Assembly (NCBI GenBank): GCA_023389575.1
Contig: JAEWEG010000009.1
Span: 1-43,548, forward strand
From: Chloroflexota bacterium
GTDB lineage: Bacteria > Chloroflexota > Chloroflexia > Thermomicrobiales > UBA6265
Length of the DNA: 43,548 nucleotides
Reading direction: 5' to 3'
This document shows, one piece after another, positions 34,182 to 41,099 of the stretch (positions are counted from its first letter, which is position 1; every line of letters starts with the position of its first letter). The position numbers and the translations under genes were made by a program. The notes under the pieces were generated by a model. It was not told the origin of the DNA, ran no database searches, and saw only the letters and a program-made list of their open reading frames with translations.

Positions 34182-34774
34182 TGGTCAACCTCGCTTTCCG
34201 CGTGATCATGGCGCCCCACGCGCAGCACGCTTGCCCACCAGGCCAGTTCCTCCAGCATGGCCGTGGCCCGCTCGTTGAGGAAGTCGAAGTCGTCGAGCGT
34301 CGCCTGGCGTTGGGAAACGGCCAGGTATGGCTCCATCCCGATGTGGGTGGCGTTGCGCAGCGGGGCCATCTGGAACTCGATCAGGATATGCCGCAGGTGT
34401 TCCACCGCCCTGGCGCTTCCCATGCCGCCGTAGCCAACGAACGACGCTGGCTTGCGGTGCAGCTGGGGGCCAAGGTAGTCGAGCGCGTTCTTGAGCGGGC
34501 CGGAAATGCTGTGGTTGTACTCCGCGGTCACGAAGACGTACCCATCGAACGCAGCCATGTCCCGTTCCCAACGCTCCGCGGCGCTGGCGCCGTCATGGTT
34601 CCGACCAGCGTTGTCACCGAAGAGGGGCAACCGGTACGACCGCAGGTCAATGATTTCGGGCTGCAGACCAGCCACTTTGCCGGCCCGTTGGACCACCCAC
34701 TCGGCGGGAATCTCGCCAAAACGTCCTTCGCGAATGGTGCTCAGCACCACCCCAATTCGAAGTGGATCAGTCAT
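34178..34774 (-). CDS. NADPH-dependent FMN reductase family flavoprotein
   Basis: 198 residues of the flavodoxin-like NADPH:FMN reductase/azoreductase family, cytoplasmic. The phosphate-binding loop after strand one is V-V-L-S-T-I-R-E-G-R-F-G (9-20). The isoalloxazine-facing motif is V-T-A-E-Y-N-H-S-I-S-G-P-L-K-N-A-L-D. Together these define the family. Such enzymes reduce free flavin, quinones, azo compounds or metals. The ATG (complement 34774) overlaps the upstream stop as ATGA, and the stop overlaps the MFS start as ATGA, so all three genes are translationally coupled. Under a SoxR promoter its likely job is two-electron reduction of redox-cycling quinones or phenazine-like compounds (inference). 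Confidence 0.92.
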   Translation of the reverse strand: MTDPLRIGVVLSTIREGRFGEIPAEWVVQRAGKVAGLQPEIIDLRSYRLPLFGDNAGRNHDGASAAERWERDMAAFDGYVFVTAEYNHSISGPLKNALDYLGPQLHRKPASFVGYGGMGSARAVEHLRHILIEFQMAPLRNATHIGMEPYLAVSQRQATLDDFDFLNERATAMLEELAWWASVLRVGRHDHAESEVDQ

Positions 34775-35109
34775 CGCGACGGTCCTTCCCGGTTTGGGCG
34801 CTTGATCGCGCGGTAGTAGTTCATGCGGAAGATACCCAGCACGTCGCGGGCGTCGTCCGAATCGTTGATCACGCGTTCGGCCCATCCGGATTTCGGCAGG
34901 ACTGGGTGCGGCGACACCCGGCCGGCCGCGATGAGGAGATCGTGGATCGCACGAGGCAATGGCAGGTGCGCCACCCGGTCTCCATGCAGGTGGCCAAGCT
35001 CGATCTTTCCCACCAGGAATTGGACGTGCTCGCTCCCGGAGCGGGCGACCGTCACGCCCGGCCAGCTCCCTATCTCGTCGGTTATCGATATCCGTTGCCG
35101 TGTGAGCAT
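34771..35109 (-). CDS. Luciferase-family protein (DUF5519/PF17648-like)
   Basis: 112 residues from the ATG complement at 35109, which follows an AAGGGG site by about 7 nt. An upstream in-frame ATG at 35292 would run through the SoxR operator and soxR start, so it is rejected. The sequence E-L-G-H-L-H-G-D-R-V-A-H-L-P-L-P and V-L-P-K-S-G-W-A-E-R-V-I match my recollection of the short luciferase-family domain. Its name comes from a distant link and does not imply light emission; its biochemical role is unknown. The conserved His/Asp pair G-H-L-H-G-D may bind a ligand or metal. First gene of the SoxR operon, overlapping the FMN reductase by ATGA. Confidence 0.75.
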   Translation of the reverse strand: MLTRQRISITDEIGSWPGVTVARSGSEHVQFLVGKIELGHLHGDRVAHLPLPRAIHDLLIAAGRVSPHPVLPKSGWAERVINDSDDARDVLGIFRMNYYRAIKRPNREGPSR

Positions 35110-35168
35110 GGGTTTTCCCCTTCCGGTTCGGGTACGTGTGACTGGCGGCCATCTGCTACCATGTCCGC

Positions 35169-35199
35169 ACTCTAGGACTTCAAGCGCACTTGAAGTCAA
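35169..35199 (-). promoter_or_regulatory. SoxR-type promoter of the leftward operon (19-bp spacer)
   Basis: On the minus strand TTGACT (complement of 35194-35199) is followed by a 19-nt spacer and TAGAGT (complement of 35169-35174). MerR-family activated promoters have overlong 19-20 bp spacers, and here the spacer contains the dyad operator. The start codon of the luciferase-family gene is about 60 bp downstream. Confidence 0.75.
35176..35197. promoter_or_regulatory. SoxR operator (perfect dyad)
   Basis: GACTTCAAG and CTTGAAGTC form perfect 9-bp arms around a 4-bp centre. The core CTTCAAG-N4-CTTGAAG resembles known SoxR sites, whose arms are CCTCAAG/CTTGAGG. It sits between soxR and its divergent operon, within the promoter spacer. 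Confidence 0.8.
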
Positions 35200-35221
35200 C
35201 CCCCCTTGGAAAGGACATGTG

Positions 35222-35710
35222 ATGGCATCCGGGGCGCGAACATCGACGTGGTTCACCATTGGCGAACTGGCGAAACGGACTGGCGTCGCCACGTCGGCCC
35301 TGCGTTTCTACGAGGATCGCGGCCTGATCAGTTCCGTGCGCAACGAGTCGGGCCACCGGCGATTCCCTCGCGCCGTGGCCCGCCGGGTCTCGTTCATCGT
35401 GTTCGCCCAGCGAGTTGGATTGACCCTTGAGGAAATCGGCCAGGAGCTTGCCCGGTTGCCCAGTCACCGCATCCCGCGGGAAAAGGACTGGGACCGTCTG
35501 ACCACCCTGTGGACCGCGCGTATCGAGGAGCGGATCCAGGAGTTGCGGCGGCTGCAATCCGGCCTTACCCGCTGCATCGGCTGCGGCTGCCTGTCGCTTC
35601 AGGAATGCGCGGTGATGAACCCCTACGACCGGCTGGCGGAACACGGTCCCGGACCTCGCTACTGGTTCGGCGACGAGCCCATCACTGGGGCCGATCAGGA
35701 CGACAATTGA
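35222..35710 (+). CDS. soxR: Redox-sensing MerR-family activator SoxR
   Basis: 162-residue cytoplasmic transcription factor. The N-terminal MerR winged helix is W-F-T-I-G-E-L-A-K-R-T-G-V (10-22) with the wing R-N-E-S-G-H-R-R-F. A dimerisation helix spans about 82-112. The [2Fe-2S] cluster motif is C-I-G-C-G-C-L-S-L-Q-E-C with Cys118, 121, 123 and 129, exactly the SoxR spacing (C-x2-C-x-C-x5-C). Oxidation of the cluster, for example by redox-cycling drugs, activates SoxR in known cases. AAGGA lies 6 nt before the ATG at 35222. A perfect dyad operator lies 25 bp upstream in the promoter of the divergent reductase/exporter operon. No soxS is present, in line with direct target activation outside enteric bacteria. 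Confidence 0.96.
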   Translation: MASGARTSTWFTIGELAKRTGVATSALRFYEDRGLISSVRNESGHRRFPRAVARRVSFIVFAQRVGLTLEEIGQELARLPSHRIPREKDWDRLTTLWTARIEERIQELRRLQSGLTRCIGCGCLSLQECAVMNPYDRLAEHGPGPRYWFGDEPITGADQDDN

Positions 35711-35714
35711 TCAC

Positions 35715-37175
35715 TCAGGCGGTCGATTGCCGCTCCCGCCGCGTGGCGAGCCGGTGCCTGCGCTGCACGTGGCGACGCTTCACGGTGGGGCGAGGGCGGT
35801 AGGCGGCGTAGGCCGGAGCCGGTTCCCCGGCATCGGGCGGTGAACGGTCGATCTCCACGTTCACGTCGCCATTCGGGCTGGCGTTCACGACCACATCCGG
35901 CGATCCCGTCTCGCGCTTGGTGTCCCCAGTCTCGTCCTCGGTGGTGACGTCCACCTCGAGTTCGCTGTCATCGTCGCCCCCGAGCGCCACCAGCACGGTG
36001 TCGCCCTTTTCGGTCTCCGGCACCTGCAGGCGCACCCACAGGAATTCGAGGAGCACCCGGAACACCGCCAGCGTGGGCACGGCGAGAATGGCGCCGAGGG
36101 GCCCCGCCACCTGGGTTCCGCCGATTACCGCCACGAAGATCACCAGCGGATGCACGCGCACCGCCGTACCCTGGATTCGGGGCGTGATGAAATTGCCTTC
36201 CACCTGGTTGATCGCCACGTAGAGCACGGCCACGATAATCGCCATCTCCCACGAGATGGTCAGTGCCACCATCACGGCCGGTATCCCGGCCAGGAACGCG
36301 CCAACATAGGGCAGGATCGCCGTGACGGACATCCACACGCCCAGCACGATGGCGTAGGGGATATCCAGCAGCAGCAGGCCAACCGTGGCCATCACGCCCT
36401 GGATGATGATCGAAATCATCAGCCCGGCCAGGTAGCGCGAGAGCGACTGGCCGATGGTCGACCACAGGTTCGCCGCGTCTGGCCGGTACGCCGGGGAGAA
36501 CGACGACACGAATTGTTCGCGGAAGCGCGGGATATCGATCAGCAGGTAGGTGGCGACGAAAATAACGCCGAAGCTGGTTATCGCCAGCGAAAATGATCTG
36601 GTCAAACCTTCGACCGCGCCGTTGAGCGCCTGTTCCGCCACCGCCTGGCTGCGCTCCAGCAGGTTGCCCTGCACGTCCTCGATCACCAGGTCGGGATGCC
36701 GGTCGATCCAGCCTCGCCGGTAGAAATTCATGAGGACATCGCGCGCCGTGGCCTCCACGGACTCCGCGATTTCCGGAAGCTGTTCGGCGAACTGGGTGAT
36801 CTCCTTGATCGCGAACGGCACGATCAGGATCAGGCCGATGATCGCCATCGCCACGGTCGAACTGATCACGATCAGGATCGCGAGCCCGCGTGGCATCCAC
36901 CGTTCCAGCAGCCGGACCGGGAACGACAGGACCAGGGAGAACGTCGCCCCGATCAGGAGGAGGCGCAGCACGCTTGGGGCGAGCGAGAACAGCCAGATCA
37001 CCGCCAGCAGAATCGCCGCCAGCAGGATCAGCCTGGTGCGTTGGGTGATGTAGATCGGGGTTGGCGCCATATCCTCGAGGATATCGACAACCTGCTCGGT
37101 GGCCGGCTTATCGGCTTCCGGAGCGGTTTTTCGCGGGCTGAACGGGGAATTGAGGAAGCGTTGGATGTGCTGCAT
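35715..37175 (-). CDS. AI-2E family transporter (PerM-like)
   Basis: 486-residue membrane protein of the AI-2E/PerM family, convergent with soxR (4 bp between stops). Residues ~1-40 are soluble, followed by paired helices (45-100), a helix near 105-125, an extracytoplasmic/coiled stretch (125-205) and a C-terminal block of helices with I-L-P-Y-V-G-A-F-L-A-G-I-P-A, G-N-F-I-T-P-R-I-Q-G and V-A-G-P-L-G-A-I-L-A-V-P. These are family signatures. Members include TqsA-type transporters and sodium/proton antiporters; autoinducer export is not implied. A long acidic then Arg/His-rich tail (after ~390, ending K-R-R-H-V-Q-R-R-H-R) is unusual. No strong ribosome binding site precedes the ATG, so the start is less certain. 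Confidence 0.9.
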   Translation of the reverse strand: MQHIQRFLNSPFSPRKTAPEADKPATEQVVDILEDMAPTPIYITQRTRLILLAAILLAVIWLFSLAPSVLRLLLIGATFSLVLSFPVRLLERWMPRGLAILIVISSTVAMAIIGLILIVPFAIKEITQFAEQLPEIAESVEATARDVLMNFYRRGWIDRHPDLVIEDVQGNLLERSQAVAEQALNGAVEGLTRSFSLAITSFGVIFVATYLLIDIPRFREQFVSSFSPAYRPDAANLWSTIGQSLSRYLAGLMISIIIQGVMATVGLLLLDIPYAIVLGVWMSVTAILPYVGAFLAGIPAVMVALTISWEMAIIVAVLYVAINQVEGNFITPRIQGTAVRVHPLVIFVAVIGGTQVAGPLGAILAVPTLAVFRVLLEFLWVRLQVPETEKGDTVLVALGGDDDSELEVDVTTEDETGDTKRETGSPDVVVNASPNGDVNVEIDRSPPDAGEPAPAYAAYRPRPTVKRRHVQRRHRLATRRERQSTA

Positions 37176-37342
37176 GTGCGAGCTGGGTCCCGTTGCTAGT
37201 GATGATCGGCGGATCCGCCGGGATCAGGTTTGCTCCATGATACGCGAGACGCGTGTCCAACATGATGCCGCCGGGGCAATTCTTATGAGATGTATCGGAA
37301 ATAACGCGTAAGCCCTAGTATTATTGTCGGAATAAGGAGTAT

Positions 37343-37371
37343 TTGTGATATGGCCTTACTTGCGATACCAT
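37343..37371 (+). promoter_or_regulatory. Promoter of the Cys-rich small protein gene
   Basis: TTGTGA (37343-37348), 17-nt spacer, TACCAT (37366-37371), in an AT-richer stretch about 65 bp before the start codon. Spacing is ideal and each hexamer matches the sigma-70 consensus at four of six positions. Confidence 0.6.
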
Positions 37372-37435
37372 GGGGTCACGTAACCGGATGCCCGGTGCGA
37401 TGTTGTTGACGACCGGAACACCATGGAGGTGACGG

Positions 37436-37648
37436 ATGTTGCAGGTACAGCAGGGCCAGTGTGGCTATTGCGTTCACTTCGGTGAGAACGAGCCCAGCGA
37501 GCAGCCGAAGCTCATCCAGATTCGCCTGAAGGGTGAAGCTCCCGACGACCTGGTCGAGAAGTGCGGGCTTCCATCCAACCAGGAAGTCGGCCTCAGGGTC
37601 AGCCCGATCAGCGGCTGCCGTGGATTCGAGCCCGCGCCGCAGGCGTAA
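37436..37648 (+). CDS. Conserved small Cys-rich protein of unknown function (70 aa)
   Basis: 70 residues, ATG 37436 with GGAGG (37425-37429) 6 nt upstream. It begins M-L-Q-V-Q-Q-G-Q-C-G-Y-C-V-H-F-G-E. Four cysteines lie at 9, 12, 43 and 61, with C-x2-C at the start, E-K-C-G-L-P in the middle and S-G-C-R-G-F-E-P near the end. The C-x2-C pair plus two further cysteines suggests a single zinc or iron site. The regular motif structure, strong ribosome binding site, own promoter and own terminator make it a real gene. Similar short proteins may occur elsewhere, but I cannot name a characterised family. Confidence 0.8.
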   Translation: MLQVQQGQCGYCVHFGENEPSEQPKLIQIRLKGEAPDDLVEKCGLPSNQEVGLRVSPISGCRGFEPAPQA

Positions 37649-37674
37649 GGCGGTTTCCTTCCCGGAACACCAAG

Positions 37675-37709
37675 ACACCTGGGCGGCCCATTCGCCGCCC
37701 GGGTGTTTT
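37675..37709. terminator. Intrinsic terminator of the Cys-rich gene
   Basis: ACACCTGGGCGGC (37675-37687), CCATTC loop, GCCGCCCGGGTGT (37694-37706) with one G-T pair, followed by TTT. It also lies just beyond the 3' end of the leftward Nudix gene, so it may serve both. Confidence 0.8.
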
Positions 37710-37735
37710 CACGTCCGCCAATCAACGCGGATGGT

Positions 37736-38179
37736 CTACCAGCCGCGCCGCGCTCGTTCCCGCTCCGCCAGCACCAGGCTGTCCCGCGTCCACGGCTGCA
37801 CGTCTTGATGCGCCATCAGGGTGTCGAATGTTAGCCATTCGACCGCCGCGACCTCATCTGGTGAAGCCGCTGTTGGCATGCCGGACGAGGCCCGCGCCAG
37901 CATCACCACGTCGAGCACGGGAGCCTCGGGTGTCCCGAACGTGTGGGACTCCACGTACACCACCGGGTCGTCCAGCACCAGTCCGGTTTCCTCCAGCACC
38001 TCGCGCCGGGCGGTTTCCTCCAGCATGTTGGCGACCGGCAGCTCCGGTTCGACCTTCCCGCCGGGAAAGCCGACCCATCCCGCGCCATACGATTCCCCGG
38101 GCCCCCGGGTCGTGGCCAGGTACAACCCGTTCCGCACCACGGCGACTTCCACGTTCACGATCATCGCATGTTCATCCAT
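37736..38179 (-). CDS. Nudix hydrolase
   Basis: 147-residue cytoplasmic Nudix-fold hydrolase, which cleaves nucleoside diphosphate-linked compounds with Mg. The Nudix box is present as G-F-P-G-G-K-V-E then A-R-R-E-V-L-E-E-T-G-L (58-68). The segment between the G-G and R-E parts is about three residues longer than in the classical G-x5-E-x7-R-E-U-x-E-E box, with the insert P-V-A-N-M-L-E. The catalytic R-E-x-x-E-E is intact, so activity is expected. Start ATG complement of 38179; GGAGG lies 11 nt upstream, and a second ATG five codons in could also serve. Substrate cannot be predicted. Confidence 0.88.
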   Translation of the reverse strand: MDEHAMIVNVEVAVVRNGLYLATTRGPGESYGAGWVGFPGGKVEPELPVANMLEETARREVLEETGLVLDDPVVYVESHTFGTPEAPVLDVVMLARASSGMPTAASPDEVAAVEWLTFDTLMAHQDVQPWTRDSLVLAERERARRGW

Positions 38180-38419
38180 CGGTTCGTGTTCCTCCCTGTA
38201 TCCCTAACGATAAAGCGGAATCCATCGCGCTGGCTGGCCGGTGGCGGCGATGTGTCCTGGCTGGCGGCTTCGTGCGGGCTCGCGGGTGTGGAGGGGCGAT
38301 CCTCCCCGCTCGTGAGCCGCCTGTATCCCGCCGCTCCAGTGATGTGGCATTATGTTGATATCTACTCCGATACGGACGAACGGCCTCGCCGCCGCCATGA
38401 GGCAATTCCGGATTGCCCC

Positions 38420-38448
38420 TTGACGAATCGTGGGAGCGCTTCCACAAT
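38420..38448 (+). promoter_or_regulatory. Promoter of the sugar importer operon
   Basis: TTGACG (38420-38425), 17-nt spacer, CACAAT (38443-38448). The -35 is five of six and the -10 four of six to consensus. The spacer is filled by the LacI-type operator, so a bound repressor would block RNA polymerase. Confidence 0.7.
38431..38444. promoter_or_regulatory. LacI-family operator, CelR/CebR-like
   Basis: TGGGAGCGCTTCCA fits the general LacI-family pattern TG-N2-A-N-CG-N-T-N2-CA at every fixed base. It differs at one position from TGGGAGCGCTCCCA, the operator known for the cellobiose-responsive repressors CelR of Thermobifida and CebR of Streptomyces. It lies between the -35 and -10 of the sugar importer promoter. 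No LacI-family gene is in the window. Confidence 0.75.
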
Positions 38449-38500
38449 CTCACTATCGTTTCCGGGAAACCGGGAAATTGAATACGGGTCCCAGTTCGAC

Positions 38501-38520
38501 GGCGAAGTGCGCACTTCGCC
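38501..38520. repeat. 20-bp perfect palindrome in the leader of the sugar importer
   Basis: GGCGAAGTGC followed directly by its exact reverse complement, about 50 bp before the binding-protein start. It could be a second operator or an mRNA hairpin. Its sequence does not resemble the LacI site nearby. Confidence 0.6.
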
Positions 38521-38569
38521 ATGGACGCAGCGAATCTCAACGCTCGATATTGCCCTTTGGAGGTGTTTA

Positions 38570-39967
38570 ATGTCCGCCAAGCGAAGCACATTCTCGCGCC
38601 GTAGTGCCTTCAAGGCCGCCGCGGTCACCACCGTCGGCCTCAGTTTCGCCAACGCACCCGTGGTCGGCATCCGCCGCGCTAGCGCCCAGGACGTCACGCT
38701 GACCTGGATGTCCAACCAGCGGCACGACAAGGCCGTGAAGGAAGAACTCTTCGCCCGCTACGCCGAGGAAACCGGCGTCAAGGTCGAGATGCAGATCTTC
38801 GCCGACGAGTATCCCGACCAGCTCAAGCTGGCGTTCGAGTCGGGCAATCCTCCCGACATGTTCAACATGAACCAGCCACGACAGCAGGCCGAGGCCGGCT
38901 GGAGCGAGCCGCTCACCGCGCTCGTCGACGCCGAGCCGGGCTTCCGCGAGTCGTTCATCCCCGGCTCGTTCCTCGAGAACCAGGGCATCTACGGCGGCGA
39001 GATCTATGGTCTCCCGATGTACGCCCAAACCATGCGCCTGTACTACAACAAGCGCCTGTTCGAAGCGGCCGGGCTCGACCCCGCCGCGCCACCCACCACC
39101 TGGACGGAACTGCGCGAGTACTCGAAGGCCATTTCCGACGCCGGAACCGGCGCCTATGGCTTCATCTTCGGCGACAAGTTCCCCTGGGTCTGGGACATGA
39201 ACGTCCTCCGGCTCGGTGGCGGCGCCGGCGCCTATCCGTTCGACTGGTCGACCGGCACCTACGCCCATAACTCCGATGGCTTCAAGGAAGCCATGGAACT
39301 CATGATTGGCATCAACGACGACGGTGGCCTCTTCCCCGGCGTCCACACCCTCACGGACGACGATGCCCGCCAGCAGTTCTCCATCGGCATGGCCGGCATG
39401 ATCATCGGCGGTTCCTGGAACCCTGGCGTGTTCAACGACCAGTTCAACTCCGAGGAAGATTGGGAAACCGCCTTCTTGCCGTTCCCGGATGGTGGCCAGC
39501 AGGGCCGCATTCGCCAGTACATCGGCGATCGCTACACCATCTCCGCCCAGAGCCAGAACAAGGAAGCCGCCTGGGAATTCCTGAAGTGGCTCTACTCGGC
39601 AGAGATCATGACCGAGATGTACGAAAAGGGCATGGGCGTCATGGCCGTCGCCGCCGCCAACACCGGCGAATCCGACGTCCGCGGTATCCCGGCGCTCGCG
39701 CCGACCGAGAACGACGTCATCCCGCCGCCCGAGCCGGAACTTCCGACCCAGACGCCGGACAACGCCACCACGCTGCAGATGATTTTCGATGATCCAGGCA
39801 GCATGGAATCGGCCCTCGCCGATCTCGACGAGCGCTACAACGCCGCCTTCGAGGCCGCGGTCGCCGATGGCAGCCTGGTCGCCGAGGACTACATCGTCCC
39901 CGAGTGGGATGGCATGACCTGGGTTTCCGGTGGCGCTCCGGACGCGACGGCGACTCCGGCTTCGTAG
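38570..39967 (+). CDS. Sugar ABC transporter, substrate-binding protein (CUT1)
   Basis: 465-residue extracytoplasmic binding protein of SBP family 1, capturing mono- or oligosaccharides for the CUT1 permeases downstream. The ATG at 38570 is fixed by TTGGAGG (38557-38563) upstream. Residues 5-40 form a Tat-type signal, F-S-R-R-S-A-F-K-A-A-A-V, ending near R-R-A-S-A-Q. The mature part starts V-T-L-T-W-M-S-N and contains F-E-S-G-N-P-P-D-M-F, G-L-P-M-Y-A-Q-T-M-R-L-Y-Y-N-K and I-G-G-S-W-N-P, all usual for the family. The LacI-type operator suggests a beta-glucoside such as cellobiose as inducer, but the ligand is inferred. A hairpin follows the gene. Confidence 0.92.
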   Translation: MSAKRSTFSRRSAFKAAAVTTVGLSFANAPVVGIRRASAQDVTLTWMSNQRHDKAVKEELFARYAEETGVKVEMQIFADEYPDQLKLAFESGNPPDMFNMNQPRQQAEAGWSEPLTALVDAEPGFRESFIPGSFLENQGIYGGEIYGLPMYAQTMRLYYNKRLFEAAGLDPAAPPTTWTELREYSKAISDAGTGAYGFIFGDKFPWVWDMNVLRLGGGAGAYPFDWSTGTYAHNSDGFKEAMELMIGINDDGGLFPGVHTLTDDDARQQFSIGMAGMIIGGSWNPGVFNDQFNSEEDWETAFLPFPDGGQQGRIRQYIGDRYTISAQSQNKEAAWEFLKWLYSAEIMTEMYEKGMGVMAVAAANTGESDVRGIPALAPTENDVIPPPEPELPTQTPDNATTLQMIFDDPGSMESALADLDERYNAAFEAAVADGSLVAEDYIVPEWDGMTWVSGGAPDATATPAS

Positions 39968-40006
39968 AACCTCTGGATAGCCCCGCGATCTCGATCTGGC
40001 GGCCGG

Positions 40007-40041
40007 CCGGGTTCACGCGCCATCAACGGCGGTGAACCCGG
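40007..40041 (+). terminator. Hairpin between binding protein and permease genes
   Basis: CCGGGTTCAC (40007-40016) pairs with GTGAACCCGG (40032-40041) around a 15-nt loop, 39 bp after the binding-protein stop. No T-run follows. Likely a partial terminator or 3' stabiliser. Confidence 0.5.
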
Positions 40042-40106
40042 TCGGTCATGCGAGGCGAGCCAGCCGCCAGCGGGCGACTGGCCGCGGGGAATGGGATTGC
40101 TGAACG

Positions 40107-41099
40107 ATGGCGACGCAGGCGCCGGCCGAAAGGGCCGGGGGAAATCTCGTATCGGAAGCCGCAGGCACGAAGGGCAAGTCGTTTTGGGAGCGGCACGGGC
40201 CGGCATACCTGATGTGCATGCCAACCATCGTGCTCTTCCTGGTGTTCATGGCCTTCCCGATCGGGTACGTCCTCTACACCTCGACCCTCGACTGGAACGG
40301 GATCGAAAGTGCCCTCAAGGCGCCGTTCGTGGGGCTGGATAACTACGAACGCCTTGTGCGGGACGAGCTGTGGTGGCGCGCGGTGCGCAACACGCTGCTC
40401 TACGCGGCCATCAAGATCGTGGTCGAACTGCCGCTCGCGCTCCTGCTCGCCGTCGTCCTCAATTCCGGTATCCGTTACGTGGTGGTGTTCCGAACCATTG
40501 GGTTCATCCCGGTCATCACCAGCATCGCGGTGGTGTCGCTCGCCTTCACGTTCTTCTTCTCCCCCCTGCCTGGGGCGCCGTTCAACGAAATGCTGGTTAA
40601 CCTCGGCATTCTCGAACGACCCATCGCCTTCCTCGGCGAACGCGCGACGGCGTTCTGGACGGTTACCGGCATCGCCATCTGGCACGACCTGGGCATCAAC
40701 ATGGTGTTCTTCCTGGCCGCGCTGCAAACGGTTCCCAAGGAACTGTATGAAGCCGCCAAGGTGGACGGAGCCAACGCTCGCCAGCGGTTCCTCCATATAG
40801 ATGTTCCGGTCATCCGGCCGTTGACGGCAGTGATCATTACGCTCTCGCTGGCCGGGTCGCTCAAGGTATTCGACTACTTCTCGGTGCTCACCGGCGGCGG
40901 ACCAGGGTTCTCGACGACGACGATGGTGCTGTACATGTTCCGCTACACCTCATTCGGGGGAGGTGGGCTCGCCGGGGCGACATCCCAGCCTGAAGTTGGC
41001 TACGGATCCGCGGTCGCGATCGGTCTCGGGCTCATCATCTTCGCGGTCGTGCTGTTGCAGCAGTACGTCAATCGCCTGCAGGATCGGAGGGCACAGTAA
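40107..41099 (+). CDS. Sugar ABC transporter permease, MalF-like (CUT1)
   Basis: 330-residue inner-membrane permease with a short cytoplasmic N terminus and six predicted helices. The coupling EAA motif is Y-E-A-A-K-V-D-G-A-N-A (about 213-223). It is followed by P-V-I-R-P-L-T-A-V and F-D-Y-F-S-V-L-T-G-G-G-P, typical of MalF/UgpA-type subunits. A long loop before the EAA motif (F-F-S-P-L-P-G-A-P-F-N) is normal. No strong ribosome binding site; GGGA lies about 13 nt upstream of ATG 40107. The last base of its stop is the first base of the next start. Confidence 0.92.
   Translation: MATQAPAERAGGNLVSEAAGTKGKSFWERHGPAYLMCMPTIVLFLVFMAFPIGYVLYTSTLDWNGIESALKAPFVGLDNYERLVRDELWWRAVRNTLLYAAIKIVVELPLALLLAVVLNSGIRYVVVFRTIGFIPVITSIAVVSLAFTFFFSPLPGAPFNEMLVNLGILERPIAFLGERATAFWTVTGIAIWHDLGINMVFFLAALQTVPKELYEAAKVDGANARQRFLHIDVPVIRPLTAVIITLSLAGSLKVFDYFSVLTGGGPGFSTTTMVLYMFRYTSFGGGGLAGATSQPEVGYGSAVAIGLGLIIFAVVLLQQYVNRLQDRRAQ

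Larger units (their letters stand above)
38180..38569 (+). other. Control region of the sugar importer
   Basis: 390 bases without a gene. It holds a core promoter (38420-38448) overlapped by a LacI-type operator (38431-38444) and a 20-bp perfect palindrome (38501-38520), each listed separately. The leftward Nudix promoter must also lie in the left part. A short AT-rich stretch (38341-38365) could hold another promoter. Confidence 0.5.

Noticed and set aside
35157..35162. TACCAT as a soxR promoter -10
   Set aside because: No -35 at 16-18 bp, and the overlapping SoxR dyad explains the region better.
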